From: JBLIRR01 sp049472395
GTDB taxonomy: Bacteria > SZUA-182 > DTGQ01 > JBLIRR01
Assembly (NCBI GenBank): GCA_049472395.1
Contig: JBLIRR010000012.1
Location: 1 to 64,000, forward strand
Length of the DNA: 64,000 nucleotides
Reading direction: 5' to 3'
The notes beneath the pieces are model-generated. The model was not told where the DNA came from. It ran no database searches and worked only from the letters and a program-made list of their open reading frames with translations. Position 1 is the stretch's first letter. Each line of letters starts with the position of its first letter. The position numbers and the translations under genes are program-made. Positions 54,868-64,000 of this stretch are shown here, one piece after another.

Positions 54868-55458
54868 TTATTGTTGTAAGCTCTTAATTGCTAAAGTGTT
54901 TGAAGCAATAGCCTCTATGACGTCTTCATGGCTACGATGAGTGCAGTCAATGGTAATATCCGCATAGGCTTTATAAAAAGGTTCTCTTTCATAATATAAA
55001 TCAGTAAGGCTTTGTCCGGGCTTTATTACGACACCGCGAGAGCAGAAATTAGAGAGTCTTTTCTTTATCATGTATAAAGGCACATACAAATAAACAGCTA
55101 CGCCAGAGGCTTTAAGGTGCCTCATAGCTTTATCGCTATATATCACACTTCCTCCGGTAGCAATCACTGATGATTCACAAGAAAGGCTTAGGACGCAACG
55201 CTCCTCTAAAGAGCAAAAATAATCCATTCCCTTAGTATTGATTATTTCCTGAAGGCTTCTTCCTTTTTGAGCCTGAATATATACATCGCTGTCTATAAAG
55301 TTAAATGATAAGACCTTAGCCAAAATAATTCCAATAGTGCTTTTGCCTGCTCCTGGCATTCCTATAAGGACTATATTTTTATTGTTCACTGCACATTCCC
55401 TCACGAGCTGTCTCTTCTCAACAGAGAAGTTAATAAATAAAGGAAATCTCATATGCAT
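54868..55458 (-). CDS. Shikimate-kinase-like protein
   Basis: A 196-residue P-loop kinase. The Walker A is GMPGAGKST (33-41 region), FIDSDVYIQAQKG follows in the substrate-binding part, and ATGGSVIYSDKAM stands where shikimate kinases have ATGGG. The lid carries SRGVVIKPGQSL. The fold and size fit AroK, which phosphorylates shikimate with ATP, but the GGS variant means another small-molecule substrate cannot be excluded. The upstream start at 55458 may be too long; a later ATG would be at 55452. It runs straight into the DUF711 fragment. Confidence 0.65.
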   Translation of the reverse strand: MHMRFPLFINFSVEKRQLVRECAVNNKNIVLIGMPGAGKSTIGIILAKVLSFNFIDSDVYIQAQKGRSLQEIINTKGMDYFCSLEERCVLSLSCESSVIATGGSVIYSDKAMRHLKASGVAVYLYVPLYMIKKRLSNFCSRGVVIKPGQSLTDLYYEREPFYKAYADITIDCTHRSHEDVIEAIASNTLAIKSLQQ

Positions 55459-55574
55459 AGTAAGGGATTATAAAGAAAATTTCAACTTTTATATATGAAA
55501 GATCTTTCGAGTTATACACATTAAGATACCGATAAATAAATATATTCATATTAATAGATAGAAAACGATTAATA

Positions 55575-56237
55575 ATGAGAAAATCTAATATCTTCTTTAT
55601 TTTATTGGGAGTATTTTTTCTTATCCTTTTCTGTAATAAGATTTTTGCATGGGAGAAAACAAAAGAGAGCAATGGAATTACTATTTATACGCGGAAGATT
55701 GAAGGATCTCATTTCAAGGAATTTAAGGCAGTGATGCGGGTTAAAACCACGCTCTCAGGATTAATCGCTCTCTTTGAAGATATTGAATCAGCTCCTCATT
55801 GGATAGAGACATGTATTGAGCGTAAGCTATTAAAAAGAATAAGCCCGAGTGAGACATATACATATATGGTAAACGCCGCCCCTTGGCCTATTAAAGACAG
55901 GGATTCAATCGTACACAATATCATTGAACAAGATCCAAATTCAGGCGTTGTGAATATAAGGGCAACATCAGTTCCTGACTTTATACCGGAAAAGTCCCAT
56001 TTAATGAGAGTTAAGGATATAGAGGCTTATTGGAGGTTCACTCCTCTTGCTGATGGATATGTTGAGATAGTATATAGGGTTTATAATAATCCAGGTGGAT
56101 ATCTGCCTTCCTGGTTGGTAAATATAGCGACAATTTCGTATCCTTATAAAAGCATGATTAATCTTAAGAAGGTTATTACACAACCTAAATATCAACAGGC
56201 ACATTACGATTTCATTTCTCAGAAGCTTTCCGAATAA
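55575..56237 (+). CDS. Exported START-domain protein
   Basis: A 220-residue protein with an N-terminal signal or anchor (about 6-24, FFILLGVFFLILFC). A START/polyketide-cyclase-type hydrophobic-ligand domain follows (about 30-215: GITIYTRKIEGS, APHWIETCIERKLL, WPIKDRDSIVHN, YWRFTPLADGYVEIVYRV). Such domains bind lipids or sterols; the ligand is unknown. It is divergent from the shikimate-kinase-like gene. Confidence 0.8.
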   Translation: MRKSNIFFILLGVFFLILFCNKIFAWEKTKESNGITIYTRKIEGSHFKEFKAVMRVKTTLSGLIALFEDIESAPHWIETCIERKLLKRISPSETYTYMVNAAPWPIKDRDSIVHNIIEQDPNSGVVNIRATSVPDFIPEKSHLMRVKDIEAYWRFTPLADGYVEIVYRVYNNPGGYLPSWLVNIATISYPYKSMINLKKVITQPKYQQAHYDFISQKLSE

Positions 56238-56348
56238 TAAAATATTTTTCTGTAGAGTAAGCACACTCTAAATTGTTCATGAGATTCATGGTATAATAAT
56301 AATAAGAGAATTAAATAGTGATACTTATAAAAGTAAGGAGGAATGTGT

Positions 56349-57002
56349 ATGTTTTATAAAAATTCTAAAAAATTATTTGTAATTATATTTTTTATCGTAT
56401 GTGCTGTGAGCCTTTCCTTTGCAATTTCTGCTCATGCACAGAATAATTGGACGGCTATGCCTCCCTATAATACGCTGTGGCCCCTATGGTCTCCGGCACT
56501 TTCCCCTTATGATGCTGTTACAGGGATACGCACACCAATAGTGACAAGTCTTGAAGCTACTGTTGAACTTCCTGTTGAACCTGCCATAACCTGGGACCCG
56601 AGTCTCGCATATCCCTGGCTCTTATATAACACGCCAGTCGGCATGGCTTATTTTGATCCACTCTATGGAATAAATTTTTGGCCTCCTGCATCTTTACTTG
56701 ATGACGCGGGCCTTCCTCTTCCCCTTGTATTACCTGATTTGTATAGTGCTTTAGCGCCGACAGATACAACGTGGCTGCAACAGAATGTCCTTTTTGCAAA
56801 CTCTTATTTTCTCCAGGTATATCCCTCTTTGCTTGCAACTGCAGACCCAGCTGCATTAATAGCCGCTGCAACAATTCCTCTTCCTCCGGCAATAGTTGCG
56901 GCTCTCAACCTTGGATTACCGGTTGTAGGATTAGGAACAACTATTTTCCCTCCTCCTGATATACTCGATTTTCTCACTCCTGCTGCCCTGTTAGGATTGT
57001 AA
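56349..57002 (+). CDS. Pro/Ala/Leu-rich exported protein of unknown function
   Basis: A protein of about 217 residues with a signal peptide (LFVIIFFIVCAVSLSFAIS, ending AHAQ). The mature chain is rich in Pro, Leu and Ala, with repeated WP, PP and PL turns, and has no recognised domain. ATG 56349 is used because AAGGAGG lies 7 nt upstream; the ATG at 56343 is too close to it. It is followed at once by a hairpin. Confidence 0.6.
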   Translation: MFYKNSKKLFVIIFFIVCAVSLSFAISAHAQNNWTAMPPYNTLWPLWSPALSPYDAVTGIRTPIVTSLEATVELPVEPAITWDPSLAYPWLLYNTPVGMAYFDPLYGINFWPPASLLDDAGLPLPLVLPDLYSALAPTDTTWLQQNVLFANSYFLQVYPSLLATADPAALIAAATIPLPPAIVAALNLGLPVVGLGTTIFPPPDILDFLTPAALLGL

Positions 57003-57020
57003 TTTTTTATCCTCGTCACA

Positions 57021-57049
57021 CCACCCTTTCTCTGTATGGGAAAGGGTGG
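57021..57049. terminator. 10-bp hairpin between convergent genes
   Basis: CCACCCTTTC and its exact complement flank a 9-nt loop. A T-run is absent on both sides, so termination is possible but not assured. Confidence 0.5.
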
Positions 57050-57074
57050 GTACAATAAACTCAAGGAAACATTC

Positions 57075-58499
57075 TTAGTGATGTCCGATTAAACGTTTTA
57101 ACCTTTTATTGAGAGCAGATTGCGTTATACCTAAAAGGGATGCTGCTATTGATTGATTGTTTTTTGCTCTCTTTAAAGCTTCTTTAATGGCCAATTCTGA
57201 AATCTGACGCAGGGTTGGGAATTTATCTTTAATAATAAAGATCGGTTCATTTATTTTTCTGGCAGTATAATGTCCTGAGAGGTGAGAATCATTTATATGG
57301 CCAAGTTTTTCTCTAAAGCAGTTTAATGAGAGCGTGCCTCTGATATGCCTGCTGACGGCTTCAAATACCATTGCCTTTAATTCACGTATATTTCCTGGAA
57401 AATGATATGTTTCAAGTAGTGTGTATAATTGAGGGGGAATATTAGTGACCTTCACCCCGATCTCTTGAGATGCTTGATGAATAAAATGATGTATGAGCAC
57501 TGGTAAATCCTCAAAGCGCTCCCTGAGGGGAGGAACTTTAATTTCATAAACCCGAAGGCGATAATAAAGATCACTGCGAAATTTTTTCTGAACAACCAAA
57601 TCACTTAAATTTTTATTCGTCGCGGTAATAATACGTGCATTGGCCCGTTCGACGAAATCTGAGCCGAGAGGATAATATTCGTGTGTTTCAAGAAGACGCA
57701 ACAGCTTTATTTGTGAGGAAGCACTGAGGTCTCCAATCTCATCAAGAAAAAGAGTGCCGAATGCTGCTTTTTTGATGAGCCCCTCACGGACAGTATCTGC
57801 ACTTGTAAATGCACCTTTTTTATGTCCAAAGAGGGTATCGGCAAATACACTATCATCTAAACCCGCTGCATTAACCACGATATAGTTGCCTTTCCTTCCG
57901 CTCAAGGAGTGAATACATTGTGCAATAAGTTCTTTTCCCGTGCCTGATTCACCCGAAATTTGAATGGGAAGGTTTGTTTTTGATATGGACTCAACGTAGA
58001 GAAATAATTTTTTCATTGAATCACTTGTAGTAATGATATTGGAGAATATTTTAGGATGTTTAAGTATATGTGAAAAAAAGTATTGTTTTAAATTAAGGTT
58101 TTCTTCTCTCAATTCCCTGATCTTCAGCGCATTTGTTACTGCAGTGATAAGTTTTTGATTCTCAATTGATTTGACTAAATAATCAGATGCCCCCATCTTC
58201 ATGCATCGTATGGCTGTTTCAACTTCATTAAGACCAGTTATAATAATAATTGAGGTATCTGGAAAATCCTCTTTTATTATGGGAAGTAATTTCTCTCCTG
58301 AAATATACGGCATAGTTAAGTCAAGCAGGACTAAGCCAACCTTCTTCTCATTTATAATTTCAATTACCTGTGTGCTTTCATTGCAGCATAATATATTGTT
58401 CATTCCTGCTGCTTTGAGCACTCGGCTAAGGCTTACTAAAATCTGGGTTTCATCATCTACAATTAATATAGGATTTAAGGGATATAATGTGTCATTCAT
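57075..58499 (-). CDS. Sigma-54 response regulator (NtrC family)
   Basis: A 474-residue activator with three modules. The receiver domain has D60 in VLLDLTMPYISG. The sigma-54 AAA+ domain (about 145-385) has GESGTGKE, and its sigma-54 contact loop reads GAFTSA where most have GAFTGA. A Fis-type helix-turn-helix lies at about 445-472 (ASLLGITQSALNKRLKRL). It turns on sigma-54 promoters on phosphorylation. It overlaps the kinase gene by 8 nt, so the two are a two-component pair. Confidence 0.92.
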   Translation of the reverse strand: MNDTLYPLNPILIVDDETQILVSLSRVLKAAGMNNILCCNESTQVIEIINEKKVGLVLLDLTMPYISGEKLLPIIKEDFPDTSIIIITGLNEVETAIRCMKMGASDYLVKSIENQKLITAVTNALKIRELREENLNLKQYFFSHILKHPKIFSNIITTSDSMKKLFLYVESISKTNLPIQISGESGTGKELIAQCIHSLSGRKGNYIVVNAAGLDDSVFADTLFGHKKGAFTSADTVREGLIKKAAFGTLFLDEIGDLSASSQIKLLRLLETHEYYPLGSDFVERANARIITATNKNLSDLVVQKKFRSDLYYRLRVYEIKVPPLRERFEDLPVLIHHFIHQASQEIGVKVTNIPPQLYTLLETYHFPGNIRELKAMVFEAVSRHIRGTLSLNCFREKLGHINDSHLSGHYTARKINEPIFIIKDKFPTLRQISELAIKEALKRAKNNQSIAASLLGITQSALNKRLKRLIGHH

Positions 58500-61194
58500 A
58501 ATATTCTTTCCTCGCTGATAAAATAATTTGAGCTGTTGTTCCCTGACCCTCTTGCGAACTCAGATTCAGGCGTCCATTATGTTCATTAATAATAGTCTGA
58601 GATACTGAAAGTCCAAGACCTGTCCCGCCCTGTTCCCTTTTTGTGGTAAAGAAGGGATCCTTAATTTTCTTAAGATTGCGGTGAGGAATACCCGTTCCTT
58701 CATCTTTTACTTCAATGGTGACAGTCCCTTTATCTTTCTGTTGATAGGTTAAAATAAAAATACCCTGTGTTCTATTTGTTAAGGCATGACAGGCATTTTG
58801 GATTAAATTTATGACTACCTGCTCCAAGCGCTGGCTATTTCCTTGAATCATGGGCAGATTTTCATCAAGAAGAAAGGTAAAATTCCTGGTTGATTTTTTA
58901 AGCATAGTTGATGTAAGAGAAATGGCAGATTGAACTATTTGATTAATATTTAATAGGGTAAACTGTCTATGAGGATCTTTTCTGGCAAAATTTTTTAATT
59001 CTTTCACGATTCTGTCAATCCTTATAGCGCCATCAGCGATATCGTTTAAGCAATTGAGAATGTCATCCCGAATATGTGAGTAGTGGAGCCCTCCAATAAT
59101 AAAATCACCATTCTCTCCATAATAATTATTGAGAATGGGGAGCGCCCCCTCAAGAATCCTTCTCAAAAATGGAGTGTTTGACATAATAAACTGATTTGGA
59201 TTATTTATCTCATGGGCCACTCCTGTTACCAGTGTCCCCAATGAGGCAAGCTTATCAGCCTGGATAAGCTGTTCTTGTTTTTCACGTGCTTCTTTTTCCA
59301 TCTTTTTACGTTCAGTTATGTCTTCGATCATTCCCATTAAATATTTTGGATTGCCCGATTGCTCTCGAACAAGGCTCACAGTGAGGTTTGCCCAAATTAT
59401 AGAGCCATTTTTATGATAATACCGTTTTTCTATGGAATATGTTTTTAGAGTATCGTGAAGCAATTTTTCATGATGCTCCAGATCTATTGCCAAATCTTCA
59501 GGATGTGTAATCTGCTCAAAGGTTAATTCTAATAATTCATTCTGAGTATAGCCGACCATTGTGCAAAAACGCTGGTTGACTTTAAGAAAACGCCCATCAG
59601 GCCTCGCATATACCATACCAACGGCAGCCTGTTCAAATATCTTCCGGAATCGCTCTTCACTTTCTCTCAAGGCCTTCTCAGTCCGTTTACGCATCGTGAT
59701 ATCTTGCACTGTTCCATATAAGCGTCGTGGATTTTCCTCCTTATCTCTCTCTACTATTCCTTGAGAAAACAATATTCTTTCTTCCCCATGATTTGTGATA
59801 ATTCGATACTCAATCTCGTAGGAATTACCATTTTTCAGTGTATCGTGGATAGCCATATTGAGATGAATAAAATCGTCAGGATACACCCTATCCCTATATA
59901 TATCATAAGTAATATCAACTGCTTTTGGTTCGTAGCCGAATAATCTATATACTTCATCTGACCATGTTATTGTGCCCTCAGTTATGTCCCACTCCCAGTC
60001 GCCGATGTGGCCGATCTCTTGAGCCTTCGCTAATCTATCGCGATTTCCTTGCAGTTTCTTTTCAACCTCTTTACGTTCGGCGATTTCCTTTTTTAATTGC
60101 TCATTGCTCATTTTGAGCTCAACTGTGCGCTCGTTTACCATATGCTCAAGATGATCCCGGTGTTTTATAAGTTCTTCTTCCGCCTGTTTTCGTTCAATAA
60201 TCTCACCTATTCGTTTTGCGATTATTTTAATGAGATCCTTATCTGAACCTCGATCTTTTTCACGATAACTTATTTCCAATGATCCTTTTACATTACCATG
60301 AACTTTAATAGGCTCTGAGTGCGTGCATTCGCTCTGTTGGGGACTGTGGGTAGTATATTCATAATCTTCAAAGATTATTTTAGGGTTGGTCATGTTCGAA
60401 TGTTTCAATGAAGAGGAAATAATCTTTACTGCTTCCTGAATTATTTTCTCTAAGCTCATATAGTGCTCATCAATTCTTGAAATCCCATAGAGACAGTTGA
60501 GTTCTTTCAGCCGCTTATTAAGAATGAGCATTAGCAATCTGTTTTCCTTCTCTACCTTTTTCCGCTTAGTAATATCCTTAATATCTTCAACAATCCCCAC
60601 AAGCTCACCCGTGAGACTCTTGAAGGGCGTTGCTGTGACAATACAATGAATTTTGATCCCATTTTGCCCCTCTTTTTCAACATCGCATTCTATATACCTC
60701 TCGCCTCGTAGAATTTTATTTAATGGACAATCAAGGGTTTGACACAGCGAGCCATGAAATGTCTCAAAACACTTTTTCCCTATTGCATCCTCTCTATTTA
60801 CACCTAACATCTTTGACAGAGTGTCATTAATTTTAAGCACAGTGAAATCTTTATTAATTAAGCGCATGCCATCGGCCGCTGTGTTAAATATCTGATCGAG
60901 CTCAATTTGAGCGAATTTGATAACATCTTTTTCCTGCTTTAGTCTGTTCATTATATATTGCGCGCTCGCTCCGAATAGTATGATTAATACTATGATTATT
61001 ACACGCATCCATATTTCATGGAGAGGAGGAGTCATTAGATGGTTGAGGAAATTATGTCCCGGAAATATATATGCATGAATTTCGGATCCAAGTACCCAAT
61101 AAAGTGCGCCTGTAACGATGCCGGCAAGAAGGAATGGCCCCCCTGCTTTATTCGCTACTTCTCTCATTCTTACTTTTCTTATATTGTGTATCAC
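58492..61194 (-). CDS. Multi-PAS/GAF membrane sensor histidine kinase
   Basis: A 900-residue sensor kinase. TM1 is at about 19-37 and TM2 at about 62-80, joined by PPLHEIWMRV. PAS1 (about 95-215, with CFETFHGSLCQTLDCPL) is followed by a GAF-like region (about 225-345), a coiled coil, PAS2 (about 395-505) and PAS3 (about 515-635). The dimerisation domain has H661 in VTGVAHEINNPNQF, and a C-terminal ATPase follows (QNACHAL, GTGLGLSVSQ). The start at GTG 61194 is weak; ATG 61167 is an alternative. It forms a two-component pair with the sigma-54 regulator. Confidence 0.9.
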   Translation of the reverse strand: MIHNIRKVRMREVANKAGGPFLLAGIVTGALYWVLGSEIHAYIFPGHNFLNHLMTPPLHEIWMRVIIIVLIILFGASAQYIMNRLKQEKDVIKFAQIELDQIFNTAADGMRLINKDFTVLKINDTLSKMLGVNREDAIGKKCFETFHGSLCQTLDCPLNKILRGERYIECDVEKEGQNGIKIHCIVTATPFKSLTGELVGIVEDIKDITKRKKVEKENRLLMLILNKRLKELNCLYGISRIDEHYMSLEKIIQEAVKIISSSLKHSNMTNPKIIFEDYEYTTHSPQQSECTHSEPIKVHGNVKGSLEISYREKDRGSDKDLIKIIAKRIGEIIERKQAEEELIKHRDHLEHMVNERTVELKMSNEQLKKEIAERKEVEKKLQGNRDRLAKAQEIGHIGDWEWDITEGTITWSDEVYRLFGYEPKAVDITYDIYRDRVYPDDFIHLNMAIHDTLKNGNSYEIEYRIITNHGEERILFSQGIVERDKEENPRRLYGTVQDITMRKRTEKALRESEERFRKIFEQAAVGMVYARPDGRFLKVNQRFCTMVGYTQNELLELTFEQITHPEDLAIDLEHHEKLLHDTLKTYSIEKRYYHKNGSIIWANLTVSLVREQSGNPKYLMGMIEDITERKKMEKEAREKQEQLIQADKLASLGTLVTGVAHEINNPNQFIMSNTPFLRRILEGALPILNNYYGENGDFIIGGLHYSHIRDDILNCLNDIADGAIRIDRIVKELKNFARKDPHRQFTLLNINQIVQSAISLTSTMLKKSTRNFTFLLDENLPMIQGNSQRLEQVVINLIQNACHALTNRTQGIFILTYQQKDKGTVTIEVKDEGTGIPHRNLKKIKDPFFTTKREQGGTGLGLSVSQTIINEHNGRLNLSSQEGQGTTAQIILSARKEYYE

Positions 61195-61261
61195 TCGCGT
61201 ACTCTAATAAAATAAATATAGTTATAATTCTTTTCGGAATATGAAAAATAATTCATTATTT

Positions 61262-61296
61262 ATAAAAAAAAGGGCGGTCTGTGAAGACCGCCCTTT
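61262..61296 (-). terminator. Rho-independent terminator of the chemoreceptor gene
   Basis: A 12-bp perfect stem (AAAGGGCGGTCT and its complement, 4-nt loop) at 61269-61296 is followed on the reverse strand by a T-run. It stands 51 nt after the end of the chemoreceptor gene. Confidence 0.9.
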
Positions 61297-61346
61297 CTGC
61301 TGTGAGAAATCTCACCTAAGAAATCGATGTGCGATATCTCACGGTA

Positions 61347-63641
61347 TCAATATTTTCCGAATTCATTATCATCAAGAGCTATGATCTTTTTGGGATCAAC
61401 CTTGACAACTCCTATATTATGCATATTCTCGCCACCTGTGCCATGGAGCTGGCCGGTGCTATGAGCAGGGAGAGACCTGACTTTATCAGATGGCCTCCTC
61501 GTAGGTGCTTGAGCATACATTTGCCGCTGGTGTTGATAATTCTTCAGGGTAAAGTGCTGGAGCAATCCTTTTAATTGATTGGCCTGGCTTGATAATTCCT
61601 CAGCAGCAGATGCCCCCTCTTCAGCATTGGCAGTCGCCTGCTGAGTTACTTGGTCTATCTGACTAAGCCCCTGATTAACCTGTGCTATCCCCTGAGCCTG
61701 ATCATTTGATGCTGCGGCAATTTCGGCGACAAGATCCGAGGCCTTTGTGACACCTGTTAAGATTTCATTCAGAGCATCGGCAGTTTTATTCGCAATGTCT
61801 GTGCCATTTTCTGTTTTCTTTACAGAGCCTTCGATAAGCTCTGCGGTCTCTTTGGCTGCCTTGGCACTTCGTCCGGCCAAATTCCTGACTTCTTCCGCCA
61901 CAACTGCAAAACCTTTTCCGTGTTTTCCTGCCCGTGCAGCTTCTACCGCTGCATTGAGAGCGAGTAGATTTGTCTGGAACGCTATCTCATCAATGACCTT
62001 GATGATTTTCGAGATATTCTTACCTGATTCATTTATTTCACCCATGGCACTCACCATATCCTGCATCTGTGAATTTCCTCTTTCTGCTGCTGCTCGTGCT
62101 TCATTGGCGAGCTGATTTGCCTGATTAGCATTTTCCGCGTTTTGTTTTGTTTGAGATCCCATCTCATTCATAGAGCTTGTGATCTGCTCAAGGGAGGATG
62201 CTTGCTCTGTAGCTCCTTGTGAAACCGACTGACTTGAGTCGGAAACCTGCTGTGAACCTGATGCGATTTGTTCCACTGATAAGCTGATCTGTCCCATAAT
62301 ATTGTTAAGATCACTATTCATTTTTATTAAGGCTGTTCCTATAACGTCCTTCTCATCCTTTCGTTTGGCATCAAAGGATAAATCCCCTTCGGCAAGCTTT
62401 TGTAAAGACCCGACAAATTCATATTGAAGATAATCTGCAAAGTGATCCATGGCCATGGCCATTTGGCCTATTTCATCCTTATCTTCTATATTGAGGCGCA
62501 TATCAAGATGGCCAGTGCTCATCTCCTTAATCATGTCAACAGTTTTATTGAGCGGGTTTACAATGCTGCGGGTAATAATTAAGGCAGCAAAGATCCCCGC
62601 AATGATGGCAAGAAGAGAGATAAGAGGCACCACCACTAAAGTCTTATCAATCTTTTGCCCCATCTGCGTTGTTGCAGAACTCGCCATTTCAGTGAGCCTG
62701 TCCCTGATCCTTCCCAGAACCGCAAGCGTCTCCTCAGCGGCAGTCTCTGTTTCTTCCTGCATAATATGCATCGCCTCTTCAATTGATGCTTCGGCCTCTT
62801 TTTGGGCAATCATTGACTTATGATACCTCTCCCCTGCTTCTTTAAATGAATTGAGGCTGTTTTGTATACTGCTTAGAGTAGGGTGAAGCCCTGATATTCC
62901 TTCGATAAGGCTTGCCCAGGAGGAAATCCCCTCTTCAACTGAGCGAAGCTGCTCTTTATACGTAGCCCATTGTTCATTAGTCGGAGTAATAGCAAGCTCT
63001 GCTGCTTCCGAGCGCAGTATGAGAAATGGAGCAATAACGCCTTCATTCATCTCCATATCAATTTCTCCCCATTTCACTATAGCCGCTATATTTCCTCCCT
63101 GTTCAGCCTTCTCTTTTGCAGGATCAATAACATTTTCCATTCCCCTGTCAAGTGTTTCAGTGAATTTTTGAGCTATTCTATCCCATTCTTCCCGAACCTC
63201 CTCTTGAATTTCCTGGGCTCTCATATAGTCTTCCCACTTGTAAAGGTTTTTAATTTTTATAGCTGATGCATGCAGTCGGTGATGGGGCTCCTCAACCTCT
63301 CGGAGAAGGCGGGCTATTTCAGGATCTTCTGCGGCGATCTCCCGGGCATCCTCTCCATAGAGCCACTGGCCGAAGCCGCACTTACGGTCATCTGTTTCAA
63401 CATCAAGGCTGGTGACCTTATCATCTGCAAACATATTATTGACTCTACCCATCCACCGGACATGATCTATGATTCTCTGAAGAATTTCCGCTTGCAGGTG
63501 ATCATGTTCCACAACTTCATGAGCCAAATGGTCAACAGAGCGGAAGTTGACATAACACATACCCCCGATAAGGGTCAGAAGAACAAGTATCACCCCGAAT
63601 CCACATCCAAGTTTTGCAGAAAGTCTCATATTTTTAAACAT
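61347..63641 (-). CDS. Methyl-accepting chemotaxis protein with CZB-like sensor
   Basis: A 764-residue chemoreceptor. TM1 is at about 8-32. A large sensor domain follows, with H60 in DHVRW, C88 in RKCGFGQWLYG and H120/H121/H124 in EEPHHRLHASA, the His-Cys-His-His set of CZB-type zinc-binding domains. TM2 is at about 330-352. HAMP and the cytoplasmic signalling region follow, with LLALNAAVEAARAGKHGKGF at the tip. ATG 63641 has AAAGGAG 10 nt upstream, so the in-frame start at 63674 is not used. CZB domains are usually cytoplasmic; here it would be periplasmic. It overlaps cheW by 8 nt. Confidence 0.92.
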   Translation of the reverse strand: MFKNMRLSAKLGCGFGVILVLLTLIGGMCYVNFRSVDHLAHEVVEHDHLQAEILQRIIDHVRWMGRVNNMFADDKVTSLDVETDDRKCGFGQWLYGEDAREIAAEDPEIARLLREVEEPHHRLHASAIKIKNLYKWEDYMRAQEIQEEVREEWDRIAQKFTETLDRGMENVIDPAKEKAEQGGNIAAIVKWGEIDMEMNEGVIAPFLILRSEAAELAITPTNEQWATYKEQLRSVEEGISSWASLIEGISGLHPTLSSIQNSLNSFKEAGERYHKSMIAQKEAEASIEEAMHIMQEETETAAEETLAVLGRIRDRLTEMASSATTQMGQKIDKTLVVVPLISLLAIIAGIFAALIITRSIVNPLNKTVDMIKEMSTGHLDMRLNIEDKDEIGQMAMAMDHFADYLQYEFVGSLQKLAEGDLSFDAKRKDEKDVIGTALIKMNSDLNNIMGQISLSVEQIASGSQQVSDSSQSVSQGATEQASSLEQITSSMNEMGSQTKQNAENANQANQLANEARAAAERGNSQMQDMVSAMGEINESGKNISKIIKVIDEIAFQTNLLALNAAVEAARAGKHGKGFAVVAEEVRNLAGRSAKAAKETAELIEGSVKKTENGTDIANKTADALNEILTGVTKASDLVAEIAAASNDQAQGIAQVNQGLSQIDQVTQQATANAEEGASAAEELSSQANQLKGLLQHFTLKNYQHQRQMYAQAPTRRPSDKVRSLPAHSTGQLHGTGGENMHNIGVVKVDPKKIIALDDNEFGKY

Positions 63642-64000
63642 GGCTGTAAGCTCCTTTCTTTGTTGTGGTATCAATCATTGTGTCACGGTCTTTCTCAATT
63701 TGCATAAGCTCTTCTTCAAAGAGTAGTTTATTAACGTCAAGGAGTATTTTAACCTCTTCCCCCACCTTGCCCATGCCTTTTATGTAACTGCTCTTCACCC
63801 CTTTTCCCGTCCTTGGGGGAGGTTCTATATGAGATTCCGGGATATCCATAACCTCGCTCACTGTATCAACCACTAAGCCTATGGCTATATCATTTATATT
63901 GACCACCATGATACATGTCCGATCATCATATTCTCGAGACTGAAGATTAAAGCGGGTGCGCACATCCATAACCGGGATCACCTTTCCCCGTAAATTGATC
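63634..64000 (-). CDS. CheW-like coupling protein, partial at right edge
   Basis: The C-terminal part of a CheW domain: INLRGKVIPVMDVRTRF, CIMVVNINDIAIGLVVDTVS and YIKGMGKVGEEVKILLDV. The frame stays open to the window edge, so the start is outside. CheW links chemoreceptors to the CheA kinase. Its stop overlaps the receptor start (8 nt), showing one chemotaxis operon that extends to the right. Confidence 0.9.
   Translation of the reverse strand, partial: INLRGKVIPVMDVRTRFNLQSREYDDRTCIMVVNINDIAIGLVVDTVSEVMDIPESHIEPPPRTGKGVKSSYIKGMGKVGEEVKILLDVNKLLFEEELMQIEKDRDTMIDTTTKKGAYSHV

Overview
The window looks like a chromosomal contig from an uncultivated, moderately AT-rich, diderm bacterium. Outer-membrane traits are a beta-barrel protein, an OmpA-like lipoprotein, a PEP-CTERM sorted protein and several signal-peptide proteins. 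Anaerobic or redox traits are a radical-SAM NrdG-like activase, a single-chain ADP-forming acyl-CoA synthetase and a tetraheme cytochrome. I cannot fix the phylum from sequence alone; an Omnitrophota/Desantisbacteria-like or Desulfobacterota-like lineage is a guess.

Layout. 1-1.8 kb: insertion-sequence debris (an edge-truncated DDE transposase and an IS5-type pseudogene with three in-frame stops). 1.8-10 kb: PEP-CTERM protein, an MFS/spermidine-synthase/TPR fusion, an outer-membrane beta-barrel and a YihY/BrkB protein. 10.1-15.3 kb: a forward cluster with an SH3 protein, an M48 peptidase homologue whose HExxH is degenerate, a secreted metalloprotease with a CFI-box-like tail, and a two-TM RCK protein with no potassium filter. 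15.3-15.9 kb: two short dyad repeats. 15.9-24.8 kb: an RNA-ligase-like nucleotidyltransferase, an OmpA lipoprotein, uvrA, a decayed secreted-protein gene, a site-2 protease, a zinc-ribbon protein and dgt.

24.8-35 kb is the housekeeping core: a near-consensus promoter, rplM, a HAMP membrane protein, a tetraheme cytochrome, rpsI, three tRNAs (Arg, Lys, Leu), tig-clpP-clpX-lon (protein folding and proteolysis), then der-truA. The two membrane/redox genes lying between rplM and rpsI are the most striking arrangement in the window.

35-50.6 kb: a PAS histidine kinase, a nucleotide-sugar epimerase, ftsB-like and eno, an LRR lipoprotein, two glycosyltransferases, trkA/trkH, an ADP-forming acyl-CoA synthetase, an unknown helical protein and an NrdG-like activase, the last two converging on a 30-nt perfect palindrome. 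50.6-52 kb is an AT-rich gene desert with two direct-repeat pairs. 52-54.9 kb holds decaying genes (a frameshifted secreted protein and an N-truncated, frameshifted DUF711/UPF0210 gene) and a 19-bp inverted-repeat element. 54.9-64 kb: shikimate-kinase-like, START-domain and Pro-rich secreted proteins, a sigma-54 response regulator with its multi-PAS kinase, and an MCP with CheW that runs off the right edge.

No CRISPR array, prophage or complete known defence island was seen. The best candidates for undescribed biology are the redox/HAMP pair inside the L13-S9 operon, the filterless RCK protein, the pseudo-M48 cluster and the stand-alone RNA ligase.
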